Assembly: GCA_900549475.1 (NCBI GenBank)
Contig: UROF01000002.1
Coordinates: forward strand, 124,001 to 188,000
Origin: an uncultured Eubacteriales bacterium
GTDB taxonomy: Bacteria; Bacillota; Clostridia; Oscillospirales; Oscillospiraceae
Direction of reading: 5' to 3'
Length of the DNA: 64,000 nucleotides
The translations under genes were made by a program, and so were the position numbers. Numbering within the stretch: position 1 is the stretch's first letter; every line of letters starts with the position of its first letter. Positions 52,006 to 61,537 of the stretch are shown here, one piece after another. The notes under the pieces are model-generated. The model was given only the letters and a program-made list of their open reading frames with translations, ran no database searches and was not told where the DNA came from.

Positions 52006-53995
52006 TCTGCACTTGTCCCCATGGACCATTTCCCACAGTGGCCCAGGCTGGGCAGATGAATTTTGTGAGAGCATCTTTTTCCTGGGAAATGGCCGGATGG
52101 GCGTCCGGGGCTACGTCTCCTCAGAACCTGCCTGCCGCCCCATCCAGAAGGGCATCTATCTGGCGGGGATTTTCGGGGAGATCAAACCCGGGATCACGGA
52201 CTTTGTCAACCTCCCCACTCCCGTCCGGGAAACGGTCCTGATCGACAATCTGGAAGCCGAGCTGGTATCCGATATCGAGCGGACACTCGACCTGCGCCAG
52301 GCTTTATTGACCATGCGCTACACGCTCTCCGCCAACGGAAAGAATCTGCAGATCGAGCATCAGCGTTTTCTGCCCAAAGAGCAGCCCGCACTTATCCTGC
52401 AGAGGATGACACTTATCCCCGATACAGATATGGTGGTGACCATCTCCAGCGGAATCCTGACGGACAGCTGCAACAGTCCCATCCCCGACGACCAGACCAA
52501 GGCCAACACAGAGACCATCCAGCTCTCCCAGCCCGCCGGCATCTCCGTATCCGACACAGGCATCTCCTGTACTTTTGCCATCCGCGGGACCAGTCTTACG
52601 GTTACCCAGGAGGTACAGTTTTCCTGTCCGGATTTTTCCCGCACCAACAGCTGCGGCGCCTGCTGCGTATATCGCGCATCCGCCGCATCCGGCCAAAAGC
52701 TGTCCTTCGACAAAATTGCCGGTATCCTCACCTCCCGGGATGTAGACCCCCGCATCGCCGGTATCCCGACAGACTGGCAGTATGATACCCTTCTGGCTGC
52801 CCATAAAGCGGCATGGGCAAAGACCTGGAAGGTCTGCGATATGGATATCTCCGCCTGCGGTGAGGACCTGCAGACCGGGCTGCGGTATGCTATGTTCCAG
52901 CTTTTGGGCAGCTGCAGCGCCAAAGACCCAACCGTCAGCATCGGCGCCCGAGGGTTGAGCCACGCCCGCTACAAAGGCTGCTACTTTTGGGATACCGACC
53001 TCTTCATGCTGCCCTTCTTTCTGGAAAACGACCAGGAAGCCGCCCGGAATCTCTGTGCATACCGGGTCCGCTCCCTCCCCGCCGCAAAAGCACACTCCCG
53101 GAAAATGAACACCACCGGAGCCCGTTACCCCTGGATGGCAGCTCTGGATGGCAGCGAGCAGTGTGAGACCTGGGACATTGGCTGCAGCGAGGTCCATATT
53201 ACTGCCGATGTAGCTTTTGCCCTGGATGCCTACTGCAAGAAATCCGGCGACGAGGCCTTTTATCTCGACGAAGCTGCGGAAGTATTGGTGGAGACCGCCC
53301 GTTTCTGGGTCAGTCGTTACACCTATCGCTCCGAAACAGGCGAGGCAGACCTGCTGTTCTGCAAGGGGCCCGACGAGTACTGCGGCATCACCTGCAACAA
53401 CCTGTTCACCAATGTGATGGTGCAGCACAATCTCCGTTTGGCTATCCAGGCGGCAGCAGATCTGCGGGAAAAGCGTCCTCACCTGTACGCCCGACTGGCC
53501 ATCACCCAGGAGGAACTGGATCACATGGCAGCCCTGTGTGCCGCCATCAAATGGCCACGCGACCCCATGACCGGAAGGCTAGCCCAGGATGAGACGCTGC
53601 ATCTGCTGGAACCCGTGGACTTGCTTACGATCAAGCCGGACGACAGCGCCAGTTATCACCAGGTCTGCTTTGACCGTCTGCAGCGGTACAGAGTGATCAA
53701 GCAGGCCGACGTACTGCTTCTGATGACCCGTATGCCGCAGCTGTTTGCTGACGAAGAAAAGCTGGCGGCCTGGGAGGATTTTGAGCCCATCTGCCTCCAC
53801 GATTCCACCCTCAGCTTCGCAAGCCATGCCCTATTTGCCCTGCAAAACGGTCTGAAGGAACAGGGGCTTGCCTATCTGCGGAAAGCTCTGCTGCTGGATC
53901 TCCGTGATATCATGGGCAATACCGCCAACGAAGGACTCCATCTGGCCTGCATGGGCGAGGCCTGGCAGGCCGCCCGGCAAATCGCGCAGAGCTAG
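51995..53995 (+). CDS. GH65 glycoside phosphorylase
   Basis: A 666-residue family 65 protein. GH65 enzymes phosphorolyse alpha-glucobioses (maltose, trehalose, kojibiose, nigerose) to beta-glucose-1-phosphate and glucose. Signatures: the N-terminal ESIFFLGNGRMGVRGY, GCYFWDTDLFMLPFFL near residue 328, ARYPWMAALDGSEQC near 371, and the catalytic acid Glu461 in CKGPDEYCGITCNNLFTNVM. It is about 80-100 residues shorter than typical members, mostly at the C-terminal beta domain. Beta-phosphoglucomutase in the same regulon supports phosphorolysis. Substrate specificity cannot be read. Confidence 0.88.
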   Translation: MRNDLHLSPWTISHSGPGWADEFCESIFFLGNGRMGVRGYVSSEPACRPIQKGIYLAGIFGEIKPGITDFVNLPTPVRETVLIDNLEAELVSDIERTLDLRQALLTMRYTLSANGKNLQIEHQRFLPKEQPALILQRMTLIPDTDMVVTISSGILTDSCNSPIPDDQTKANTETIQLSQPAGISVSDTGISCTFAIRGTSLTVTQEVQFSCPDFSRTNSCGACCVYRASAASGQKLSFDKIAGILTSRDVDPRIAGIPTDWQYDTLLAAHKAAWAKTWKVCDMDISACGEDLQTGLRYAMFQLLGSCSAKDPTVSIGARGLSHARYKGCYFWDTDLFMLPFFLENDQEAARNLCAYRVRSLPAAKAHSRKMNTTGARYPWMAALDGSEQCETWDIGCSEVHITADVAFALDAYCKKSGDEAFYLDEAAEVLVETARFWVSRYTYRSETGEADLLFCKGPDEYCGITCNNLFTNVMVQHNLRLAIQAAADLREKRPHLYARLAITQEELDHMAALCAAIKWPRDPMTGRLAQDETLHLLEPVDLLTIKPDDSASYHQVCFDRLQRYRVIKQADVLLLMTRMPQLFADEEKLAAWEDFEPICLHDSTLSFASHALFALQNGLKEQGLAYLRKALLLDLRDIMGNTANEGLHLACMGEAWQAARQIAQS

Positions 53996-54069
53996 GAAGA
54001 AGTCTCCACGCCTTTCCCATACACCTCAACAAATTTCCCCCAGATACTCAGCAGCAAAGATTTCAAACA

Positions 54070-54105
54070 AAAGGCAGGCACACCAAGTGAGGTGTGCCTG
54101 CCTTT
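54070..54105 (+). terminator. Terminator after GH65 gene
   Basis: A perfect 15-bp stem (54070-54084 with 54091-54105), followed by TTATTTTCC. Confidence 0.85.
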
Positions 54106-54220
54106 TTATTTTCCCGATGCAAACATGCCCATTAAACCGCAAAATTTTGCACTTTTTGATGCAATATCCGTCTCTTTCATTCAACGGGCACTGTTATCAC
54201 CAGCCACAGCAGCTTAACTG

Positions 54221-55085
54221 TCAGGATAGCGTAACCTCTTTCCCGGTAGCCAGCGACCTTAGTATTGCATCAATAACAAATACAGGGAGTGTCAATTGCT
54301 CATAGGATAACGGCATCTTTTTTGACTCCGCCATATCCAAAAAAACAACTCAACTGGTTTGCAAAAATATCTGATATATTCATGCTCCAGGAAATGGTTT
54401 TCCCGCCTCCAATAAGGAAACAAACCGGGACCGCCTGATCGGGTGCGAACGTTAAAACTACAGAAAATCTATTGTAACCAGCTATAGCGGTTACATTCCC
54501 TGCCTTTTCCACAGCAATTACGCTTTTTATATCGTACCCGAATATTTCCAGCACCATTTCTACCGCGTGTGATGCGTAGAAGTAAAATCCATCATAGGGA
54601 CTTTTCAAATCCGCAGCATAATGGAGGTGGCCACTGTGCAGCTCGTCAGCACATATCATCTTTTTTGCAATTTGTTTCAGGGCCAACGTGTCGCCAGCAA
54701 ATTTGCAGCCAGAACCTGACAAAACGCAGGCATTTCTTTCACGGGCCAGCTGAACCAATGCGGCAGCATCACCAGGAGATGCCGTCAAAGGTTTGTCAAC
54801 AAAAACAGGCATTCCACATTCCAAAAAGGGGCGGGCCTGTTCAAAATGTCTGGAACCAAAACGATCTATTATGATTGCCGCATCCACGCACTCCGCTAAG
54901 TCGCCAAGCGAATCCGCTATTTTGGCATCCGGGGCATACTGAGCCACAAACTTTTCCGCATTTTGGCTGTTTGTATCCCAAATACCAACTATGCGCGCCC
55001 TCTGCTTTCCTTCCAAAGAGGCTATAAGCTCAGCAAACCGAGCGGCATGCATGCTCTCCACTCCAACCAAAGCTATGCGTATCAT
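54221..55085 (-). pseudogene. Gfo/Idh/MocA-family oxidoreductase with frameshift near C-terminus
   Basis: The uninterrupted frame (55085 to 54300) gives 261 residues: a Rossmann NAD(P) domain (IRIALVGVESMHAARFAEL), the family motif FVDKPLTASPGDAA near residue 95 and a substrate domain with YASHAVEMVLEIFGYD near 168. It stops at AVIL. Removing one A from the A6 run at 54318-54323 restores the frame as KKMPLSYEQLTLPVFV and a further 25 or so residues to a TGA at 54221, giving about 288 in total. The extension has normal family character, so this is a real recent frameshift or a sequencing error. Usually sugar or inositol dehydrogenases. Overlaps the GntR gene by four bases. Confidence 0.75.
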
Positions 55086-55768
55086 TTCTTTTCTCCGCGA
55101 AGTGCATTCAGAGAGTCTGCTATATGGAGCTCCATCATATCCCTTGCTAATTTTTCTTCTCTATCAGCAAGAAATTCCACCATAAGCTTGTGCCGCTTGA
55201 TGGAATGTTCAATGGAATCCGGCAATTCGACTGTTCGCGTCATCTGAATCGCCAGCAAGCTTTGCAGACTATCCAGTATCTCATACAGCATTTTATTCCG
55301 AGCCGCTCGAGCGATCGCCAAGTGAAACTCCAGGTCATAGCGGTTGTATTCGGCGTGATCCCCCTCCGCAAACGCTTGCTCCATACTGAGGCACAGTTTA
55401 TGCAGTTCTTCGATTTCTTCGTCTGTGATCCGTTCTACACACAAAGAAATCGTTTGGGTTTCAATCGCCATACGGGTTTCACAAACAGAACGAATATCCT
55501 GATCACTCATCAGAATGGTGGGAAGAAGAGGTTTCAGATATGACTCTGGCGAAAGAATATTAACAAAAGATCCCACACCATGCTTAACATCCACCAGCCC
55601 CATTGAGGTCAGTTTTTTCATTGCCTCCCGAATGGTAAAGCGGCTGACAGAATATTTATCCGCCAGTTCAAACTCACCAGGCAGCTTATCGCCATTCTTC
55701 AATTTCCCAGCAATGATTTCATTACGGATCTCTTCTACAACATAGTCGCACAAACTTTGTCTAGCCAC
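55082..55768 (-). CDS. GntR/FadR-family transcriptional regulator
   Basis: A 228-residue regulator. The N-terminal winged helix-turn-helix includes GDKLPGEFELADKYSVSRFTIREAMKKL near residue 30 (classic GntR). The helical FCD domain has metal-binding His/Asp positions in YDLEFHLAIARAARNKML near 145 and IEHSIKRHKLMVEF near 185. FadR-type members sense sugar acids or amino sugars. It precedes the oxidoreductase and follows nagA after 117 bases, so it probably controls this amino-sugar locus. Confidence 0.9.
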   Translation of the reverse strand: MARQSLCDYVVEEIRNEIIAGKLKNGDKLPGEFELADKYSVSRFTIREAMKKLTSMGLVDVKHGVGSFVNILSPESYLKPLLPTILMSDQDIRSVCETRMAIETQTISLCVERITDEEIEELHKLCLSMEQAFAEGDHAEYNRYDLEFHLAIARAARNKMLYEILDSLQSLLAIQMTRTVELPDSIEHSIKRHKLMVEFLADREEKLARDMMELHIADSLNALRGEKK

Positions 55769-55885
55769 ATTCTCACCTTCGTACTCCCTATAATTTCCAC
55801 CACCATTATATCACTTCAAAATGCAAAAGCAAGCTATTTGCTACCACAATTCCGAAGCAAACCATCTCAAAAATGCCTGTATTCA

Positions 55886-57061
55886 TCAAAGTGTATTCTT
55901 TATGATCCGACCGCCGACCATGACAAAGTAAGGTTCCACATCATCCCCGTACAGAATCAAATCTGCGTCATATCCTGCGGCTACCCGGCCCTTTTTCCCG
56001 GCCAGCCCAAGAATAGAGGCAGGGGTAAGCGTAGCCATACGAACCGCGTCATTGAGGGAGATACCCGCATGGTGATACATATTTTTTACCAGCCGGCTCA
56101 TAGTAGCCACGCTCCCAGCAAAAGCGGTGCGGTCCATTAACTTCATGACACCGTCCTCATAGACGGTTGCTACACCGTTCTCCTGGACATAGGTGGTACC
56201 TTCCTCCAAGGTCGAAGCAGAATATTCCAACCCATCGGTGATGAGGGCAATTTTGTCAGCGCCTTTGCAGCGGTAGATCAGACGGATAAGGGAAACCGGA
56301 AGATGCCGCAGATCTCCGATCACCTGCACCGTCAGTTCATCCAACGTCAGGCCTGCCTCCACTACACCGGCAACGCGATAGCCATTTACACGCTTCATGA
56401 GCGAGCAGCCGGAATAAATATGTGTCACATCCCGGAAGCCGTTTTCCACCGCGGCGAGGACCTGGTCATAGGTAGCGTCGGAGTGGGCCACAGATGCCAC
56501 GATCCCCCGCTTTTCCAACTCTCTGCCCAGTGCCAGCGCACCTTCAGTCTCCGGGGCAGCACCCATCATGCGAATCCCGTCCCACCATTCCAGCAGAGGA
56601 ATATAGTTGTGCTCTGCCGGGACAAGGATGCTGTCCGGGCTCTGGGCGCCCCGCTGAGACTGAGCCAGGAAGGGTCCCTCCAGGTGTACGCCCAGGATGT
56701 TGCTCTTTGTACAGGTCTTCTGAGCAGCCTTGACAGCATCCACCGCTTTCTCCAGAACCGGGATGGGAGATGCCAGCGTAGTGGGAACGATAGAGGTGGT
56801 GCCATATTCCGCGTGGGCCTCCGCCATCTTCCGGATTTCCTCCGCATCACAGCTCATGACAGAATGTCCGCCGCCGCCGTGGACATGGATATCCATAAAG
56901 CCAGAGGACAGGAACCGGCCGCCGCCGTCAATCACTTCGGCGCCTTCGAGGATATCACACCGGCTATGAACGCCAGCAATGACGCCGTCCTTTACCACCA
57001 CAACAGCATCCTTCTGCTCCCAAGGGGTAATGACTGTAACATTCTTAAATACCGTAATCAT
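55886..57061 (-). CDS. nagA: N-acetylglucosamine-6-phosphate deacetylase
   Basis: A 391-residue amidohydrolase-fold enzyme converting GlcNAc-6-phosphate to glucosamine-6-phosphate. Signatures: GFMDIHVHGGGGHSVM near residue 55, LGVHLEGPFLAQSQRGAQ near 124 (metal-binding Glu), SVAHSDATYDQ near 192, VTHIYSGCS near 212 and the catalytic Asp in ALITDGLEYSAS near 274. Here the usual His-Leu-Phe-Asn-Ala stretch reads HIYSGC, a divergence. It starts 18 bases after nagB ends, in one operon. Confidence 0.92.
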   Translation of the reverse strand: MITVFKNVTVITPWEQKDAVVVVKDGVIAGVHSRCDILEGAEVIDGGGRFLSSGFMDIHVHGGGGHSVMSCDAEEIRKMAEAHAEYGTTSIVPTTLASPIPVLEKAVDAVKAAQKTCTKSNILGVHLEGPFLAQSQRGAQSPDSILVPAEHNYIPLLEWWDGIRMMGAAPETEGALALGRELEKRGIVASVAHSDATYDQVLAAVENGFRDVTHIYSGCSLMKRVNGYRVAGVVEAGLTLDELTVQVIGDLRHLPVSLIRLIYRCKGADKIALITDGLEYSASTLEEGTTYVQENGVATVYEDGVMKLMDRTAFAGSVATMSRLVKNMYHHAGISLNDAVRMATLTPASILGLAGKKGRVAAGYDADLILYGDDVEPYFVMVGGRIIKNTL

Positions 57062-57079
57062 ATCTGCTCATACCTCCTA

Positions 57080-57826
57080 TCAGAGGTCACGGCCGCTGTC
57101 TCCGTCAATATACAGTCTGGCGTCCGGCGCGGTACGCATGGCAGTAGCAGGACAGTGGGGACCGATGGGACCGCAAACAGTATCATGGACAGCCTGGCAC
57201 TTGGTCTTGCCGGGGACCATACAGAAATGCTGGCCTGCCGCCATCAGCGCAGGGATGGTGAGGGTCATGGCCCGCTTGGGCACGTCGTCGATCTTGGCGA
57301 AGCATCCATCGTTTACCTGCTGCTGACGGCACTTCTCATCCAGCTCCACTACCTTTACCAGCTTCGGGTCGTTAAAATCTGCCACATGGGGATCATTAAA
57401 GGCGATGTGGTCATTTTCTCCGATCCCCATAAAGACGATGTCCACGGGGTTCTCTCTGAGGAGAGCAGAGTAGCGCTCACATTCCGCCTCAGCATCACAG
57501 GCAGAGCCGTTCAAATAATTTACAGAGCGGAAGGGTACCAGAGAAAAGATATGCTCTCTCAGATAGGCAGCAAACCGCTGGGGAGCGTCATCCGGCAAAC
57601 CCACATACTCGTCCATGTGGAAAGCATTGATACGGCTGAAATCCACACCGCTTTTGGCCAGTTCCTCCAGAAATTCATTCTGAGAGGGAGCCGCAGCAAA
57701 GATAGCGTTGATGGTCTCCTTCTCTTTCAGAAGCGCAGAAATTGCTTCGGCGGCTTCCTGTGCTGCTACGCGGCCAAGCTCTTTGCGGTCGCTCAGTTTA
57801 TTTACTGTAAATTTATACTGCATCAT
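57080..57826 (-). CDS. nagB: Glucosamine-6-phosphate deaminase
   Basis: A 248-residue enzyme giving fructose-6-phosphate and ammonia from glucosamine-6-phosphate. Motifs: NAFHMDEYVGL near residue 70 with the catalytic Asp, and DIVFMGIGENDHIAFNDPHV near 130. The usual GxGH site reads GENDH, as in a subgroup of Firmicutes isomerases, so galactosamine-6-phosphate is a possible alternative. It overlaps the large glycosidase-like gene by 14 bases and precedes nagA. Confidence 0.87.
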   Translation of the reverse strand: MMQYKFTVNKLSDRKELGRVAAQEAAEAISALLKEKETINAIFAAAPSQNEFLEELAKSGVDFSRINAFHMDEYVGLPDDAPQRFAAYLREHIFSLVPFRSVNYLNGSACDAEAECERYSALLRENPVDIVFMGIGENDHIAFNDPHVADFNDPKLVKVVELDEKCRQQQVNDGCFAKIDDVPKRAMTLTIPALMAAGQHFCMVPGKTKCQAVHDTVCGPIGPHCPATAMRTAPDARLYIDGDSGRDL

Positions 57827-60557
57827 GATAATCCCTCATTTTCTCTTCAATTTCCGCAAGTGTGCCGAGTAATTCCCGGCGTTTTTCTTCCACAGTAAAG
57901 GCGTTGAAATATCCGCCTCTTACAGCCCCCTGCCCCTCGCAGGAGAATCCCAGGCTGGAATCCTGGCGGCAGAGCGCAAGGGCCTTCTCCGTATTCTCCA
58001 TCTCCGCCTGACAGACAGCCTGCAGTTTCTGCCACACATCCAGAGACGGATTTTCCTGCAGTTTGTCCCGTAGCTCAACGAAATCAATAAAGTGGATCAT
58101 ACTTTGGGCCATGACGCACATAGCGGAAGAGATGCTCAGCAGTTCCGCACACGCTTCGTGGTTCTCCTCACTGTCCGCACGCCGGACCAGTTCTATTCCC
58201 TGTTCCATATCCCGGCAGAAATCCACCAGGCAGCGACGTACCAGTGCGCTGTTCCAGTCCGGATTTTCTGTCCCGGGTCCGGCTTTCTCAAAGAAATAGA
58301 GCTTTGTCCATTCCAGATCAACACTGTTGTTTCTGGCACAGCAGCGCTTAACAGGACGATTGGGGTCCAGATAAAAAGGCTGGGATGGTCCCGCTTGAAT
58401 GGGACCCGGATAACGGCAAACCCCAGGGGAATAGGGGAAGTTATCACACAAAGCCTTGGAAAATACATCCCACGCCTGCAGGATATCCTCTGCTGCTTCC
58501 GTACCGAAGAACTGCTCTGCCACCCAGCGGAGTTTGTCGGAAGCCGTCAGCGGCGCCTCCCCCTCCACCGAGGTGTCAAAGATGTTGCGCTTCATCAGCG
58601 CAGTACAGGGGGAGGGCTGAAAACTCCGGTGGATATAATCGCCCATAAAGCCGGACAGATGATATTGAGCCAGAGCATCCCATCGCCGCTGATGTTGGGT
58701 CAGCACAGGGATATAAGATGTAGATACAAACTCCTGTCCCTGAGAGACCTCCGTCTTTGCCAGTACCGGGACATTTCTTTCCCGGCAGAAGCCCTCAATT
58801 TTCTGAAAGTATTCTCCCGGTCCTGTGACAAAACAGGAGTAGTCGTCGGTCTGATTTTTGATACCGTGGCGATGGAATTTCACAAACTGGCTGAAGCAGC
58901 TCAACACCTCCACGTTTTCCGGCAGGTTCCTGAGCACTTCGTAATTCCACGGCTCGTCGCAGTAGTAGGTCCACGCGATAATCTGGGCATCCTGGCGCAC
59001 CTGACGCACTGCATCAGAAAGCGTTCTGAAAAATGCTCCCGCCAACTCCTGAGCGCTGTGGCCTTGACAGTTAGGGCAATTCTCCTGATGGTTCTTGGTA
59101 AAGCAGGAGTAGAAGCCCTCGGTATCATATATGACCATCAGCCCCTTCAGCAGCGGAGCGGAGCGGAAGAGGTTCTGCAGGGTCTCAGTCAGATACTTCT
59201 GGAAGACAGCCTGTCCGGTGCAGGGAGTATCGCCCCATTTCCGGAAGGTTTTCAGTTCCGGGTAGCGTTCGTAGATCCCCTGGTCAAACAGCTTGTAGTA
59301 GCCAGTCTTCAGATCAAGATATACATTGACACCCCAGCGGGCAGCACGTTCTGTGATACGCCGCAGGCGCGCCAAAACGAGCTCACAGTTCGGGTCCGCC
59401 ACTTCCCGCAGTATGCTGCCTTCCGGTGTGATCTCCTCCAGATTGACGATGAGCCAAATGGCGTTATAGCCCTCATGGACCAGTCTCCACAGATACTCAT
59501 CTGTCCACAGCTCTCCCGTCTGGAGCGGGAAGTAGTTAAAGGGAGCCGGATATACACCGCTGGCCATGCGAATCTCATAGCGCGAGTCTCTTTTGTGGAG
59601 CCCTCCAGGCAGAGCGGGACAACGGTAGCGCTGCATCCGGTCCTCCAGATAAATCACAGCCTGCAGCAATCCCGATCCGTTCTTAGCGGTGATGATGATC
59701 TCATCCGGCGCGACCTGTATCGTATGCCCCTCGGACCCTTCCACATCCAGGCTGGAATCCAGGCAAAAACGAATACGACGTTCCCCGGTTAGCTCCAATG
59801 CAAAGGATCGGCGAAGGAATTCCTCCAGATCTTTGACGGCAAGCCCAGCTTTTCCGCCCGTCTCATCAACTACCCGCCAGTTGGCCGTCAGTTGAACCCA
59901 GCCTTCCGGGACAGGTTTCTTCTTGATAGGCTTCCATTCGCTGTAAAGAGGGGCGAAAACCTTATCCAGAAAACCAAAGGGCTCTGCTTCCCGGGGCGGC
60001 AATTCCCCCTCCTCAAACAAGCGCAGGGACACGCAGGGCTTTTCCTCTCCTCCTGCCAGGCGGCAGGCAAACGTACAGGAGGCATATTTCTCAGGGCGAT
60101 AATGCTTTGGTACCATCATGCCCCAGGAATGGCGTTCTTCCCACCAGTAAGGGATTGTCTCCAGGTCATCAAAGACATCGTCATCGCTCTGGTTGGGTCC
60201 GACAACACGATACCCATCCAACGGCATTTGACCGGATGCACAAGACAAGGTAATGTATACCGTTCTCCCTGTCACTTCCACCGCCGGGAACCAGATGTGC
60301 TGAAACCGTTCATATACCGGCAGGACTTGTCCGGCAGAGATGCTTCCCTGAGCGAGTTCGCTGCTCTCGGGAGTGAACCCCACTCGGTAAGTAATATCTC
60401 CGGGGTCACCATACCGGCAGAGCTTCACAGCAAACCCCGCCAGCGTTCTCAGTCTGGAAGACGCATTGATCTTGAGCAGCAGGGAATTTTTATCATCCAG
60501 AGGCAGAGAGAAAAAGGGTTGCCCATATAGATCATACTGGTAATCGTAATTCAGCAT
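57813..60557 (-). CDS. Large glycoside hydrolase-like protein (GH20/GH84-like architecture)
   Basis: A 914-residue protein without signal peptide. Residues 200-330 carry the N-terminal domain of GH20/GH84/GH67-type enzymes, ending in IIITAKNGSGLLQAVIYLEDRM. A probable TIM barrel follows, with GVYPAPFNYFPLQTGELW near 337, WLIVNLEEITPEG, VNVYLDLKTGYYKLF and GLMVIYDTEGFYSC near 478, whose Asp/Glu are candidate catalysts. A CPNCQG motif and an all-helical C-terminus (residues 700-910) follow. Upstream is a deacetylase and downstream nagB/nagA, so a GlcNAc-containing substrate is likely. No family can be fixed by eye. Confidence 0.72.
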   Translation of the reverse strand: MLNYDYQYDLYGQPFFSLPLDDKNSLLLKINASSRLRTLAGFAVKLCRYGDPGDITYRVGFTPESSELAQGSISAGQVLPVYERFQHIWFPAVEVTGRTVYITLSCASGQMPLDGYRVVGPNQSDDDVFDDLETIPYWWEERHSWGMMVPKHYRPEKYASCTFACRLAGGEEKPCVSLRLFEEGELPPREAEPFGFLDKVFAPLYSEWKPIKKKPVPEGWVQLTANWRVVDETGGKAGLAVKDLEEFLRRSFALELTGERRIRFCLDSSLDVEGSEGHTIQVAPDEIIITAKNGSGLLQAVIYLEDRMQRYRCPALPGGLHKRDSRYEIRMASGVYPAPFNYFPLQTGELWTDEYLWRLVHEGYNAIWLIVNLEEITPEGSILREVADPNCELVLARLRRITERAARWGVNVYLDLKTGYYKLFDQGIYERYPELKTFRKWGDTPCTGQAVFQKYLTETLQNLFRSAPLLKGLMVIYDTEGFYSCFTKNHQENCPNCQGHSAQELAGAFFRTLSDAVRQVRQDAQIIAWTYYCDEPWNYEVLRNLPENVEVLSCFSQFVKFHRHGIKNQTDDYSCFVTGPGEYFQKIEGFCRERNVPVLAKTEVSQGQEFVSTSYIPVLTQHQRRWDALAQYHLSGFMGDYIHRSFQPSPCTALMKRNIFDTSVEGEAPLTASDKLRWVAEQFFGTEAAEDILQAWDVFSKALCDNFPYSPGVCRYPGPIQAGPSQPFYLDPNRPVKRCCARNNSVDLEWTKLYFFEKAGPGTENPDWNSALVRRCLVDFCRDMEQGIELVRRADSEENHEACAELLSISSAMCVMAQSMIHFIDFVELRDKLQENPSLDVWQKLQAVCQAEMENTEKALALCRQDSSLGFSCEGQGAVRGGYFNAFTVEEKRRELLGTLAEIEEKMRDYHDAV

Positions 60558-61537
60558 TCTTTTCCTCTCATTTCACCGTTCCGTTTCCGCCACCAAGCAG
60601 CCAGTTCACCCATGGTCATAAATTTTACATCACCGAAGGAGTGCATATAGGTGATTAAATCCCGATAGGTCTGTTCCCGGCCTTCCCCCTCCTGGATGGA
60701 GATATAGGGATGCAGGCAGGTCTGGAAGAGGCCGCCCAAGCGATGGATGCGGTCAAATTCCTTCTTCCAGAAGGCCAACGCCTCCTCAGGGTTCATCCCC
60801 TTCAGCCGGTAACAAAAATGATCGTTGCCTACTGTATCCGGGATCTCCAGCAGATTGAGCACGTGGCCACGGCTGTCGCAGGCGTGCTGAGGCAGGCCCA
60901 AATACGTCACAGTCCCCTCCGGGAAACCCGGATCATAGCTGCCGCTGCACTCCCACGCCTGAAGATCTGCCAGATAGTCATACCCCAGGTTTTCCAAAGC
61001 AGTACGGGTGTTGAAATCACTCTGGTAACCGTGTGTCCGGAATCCCTTACAGTACACATCCGATTGAGGATATGCCTTGCGGAAGGTCTCAATACAGGTC
61101 TTGATATCCTGCTCCTGCCGCTCCTCACTCCAATTTTCGATCAGGTACTGGGTCTCGATATATGTGTGGGGACAAATTTCATACCCCTCGGAAAGTGTCC
61201 TGGCTACCTCCTCAGGATGGCGCTTGGCTACGATAGCGCTCATATAGAAGCTGGCGCAGCCGCCCAGTCCAAACTGTTCCAAGAGCCGACAATTGTACTG
61301 CATATCCCGGTATTCCCGGTCAAAACGGCCCTCGATCCCCTCATAGTCGTGGACATCACCGGTGATACAGACCACCGTACGTGCCCCGTCCGGCCACAAA
61401 GGCGCAAAGGCAAGTCCCGTTTCCAGGATCTCATTGAGAGATTCCACAAAGCGCATAAGGGCGTAGTTTTTCACTTGGAAGGGATACCACTGGAAAAAGG
61501 GGATCTCAGGCTGTTCTACCCACGTCATTTCATCCAA
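60551..61537 (-). CDS. Polysaccharide deacetylase-like protein, 5' end lost
   Basis: A 328-residue NodB-fold protein: VVCITGDVHDYEGI near residue 50 (metal Asp), EICPHTYIETQYLIENW near 120, FRTHGYQSDFNTRTAL near 166 and FQTCLHPYIS near 273. The usual H(S/T)xxxH reads HTYIE. The coding frame continues upstream of the first ATG as KVLVIPIPL before running into the amidohydrolase fragment, showing that its natural N-terminus was removed by deletion. It may be translated from 61537 or be non-functional. It overlaps the next gene by seven bases. Confidence 0.7.
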   Translation of the reverse strand: MDEMTWVEQPEIPFFQWYPFQVKNYALMRFVESLNEILETGLAFAPLWPDGARTVVCITGDVHDYEGIEGRFDREYRDMQYNCRLLEQFGLGGCASFYMSAIVAKRHPEEVARTLSEGYEICPHTYIETQYLIENWSEERQEQDIKTCIETFRKAYPQSDVYCKGFRTHGYQSDFNTRTALENLGYDYLADLQAWECSGSYDPGFPEGTVTYLGLPQHACDSRGHVLNLLEIPDTVGNDHFCYRLKGMNPEEALAFWKKEFDRIHRLGGLFQTCLHPYISIQEGEGREQTYRDLITYMHSFGDVKFMTMGELAAWWRKRNGEMRGKEC

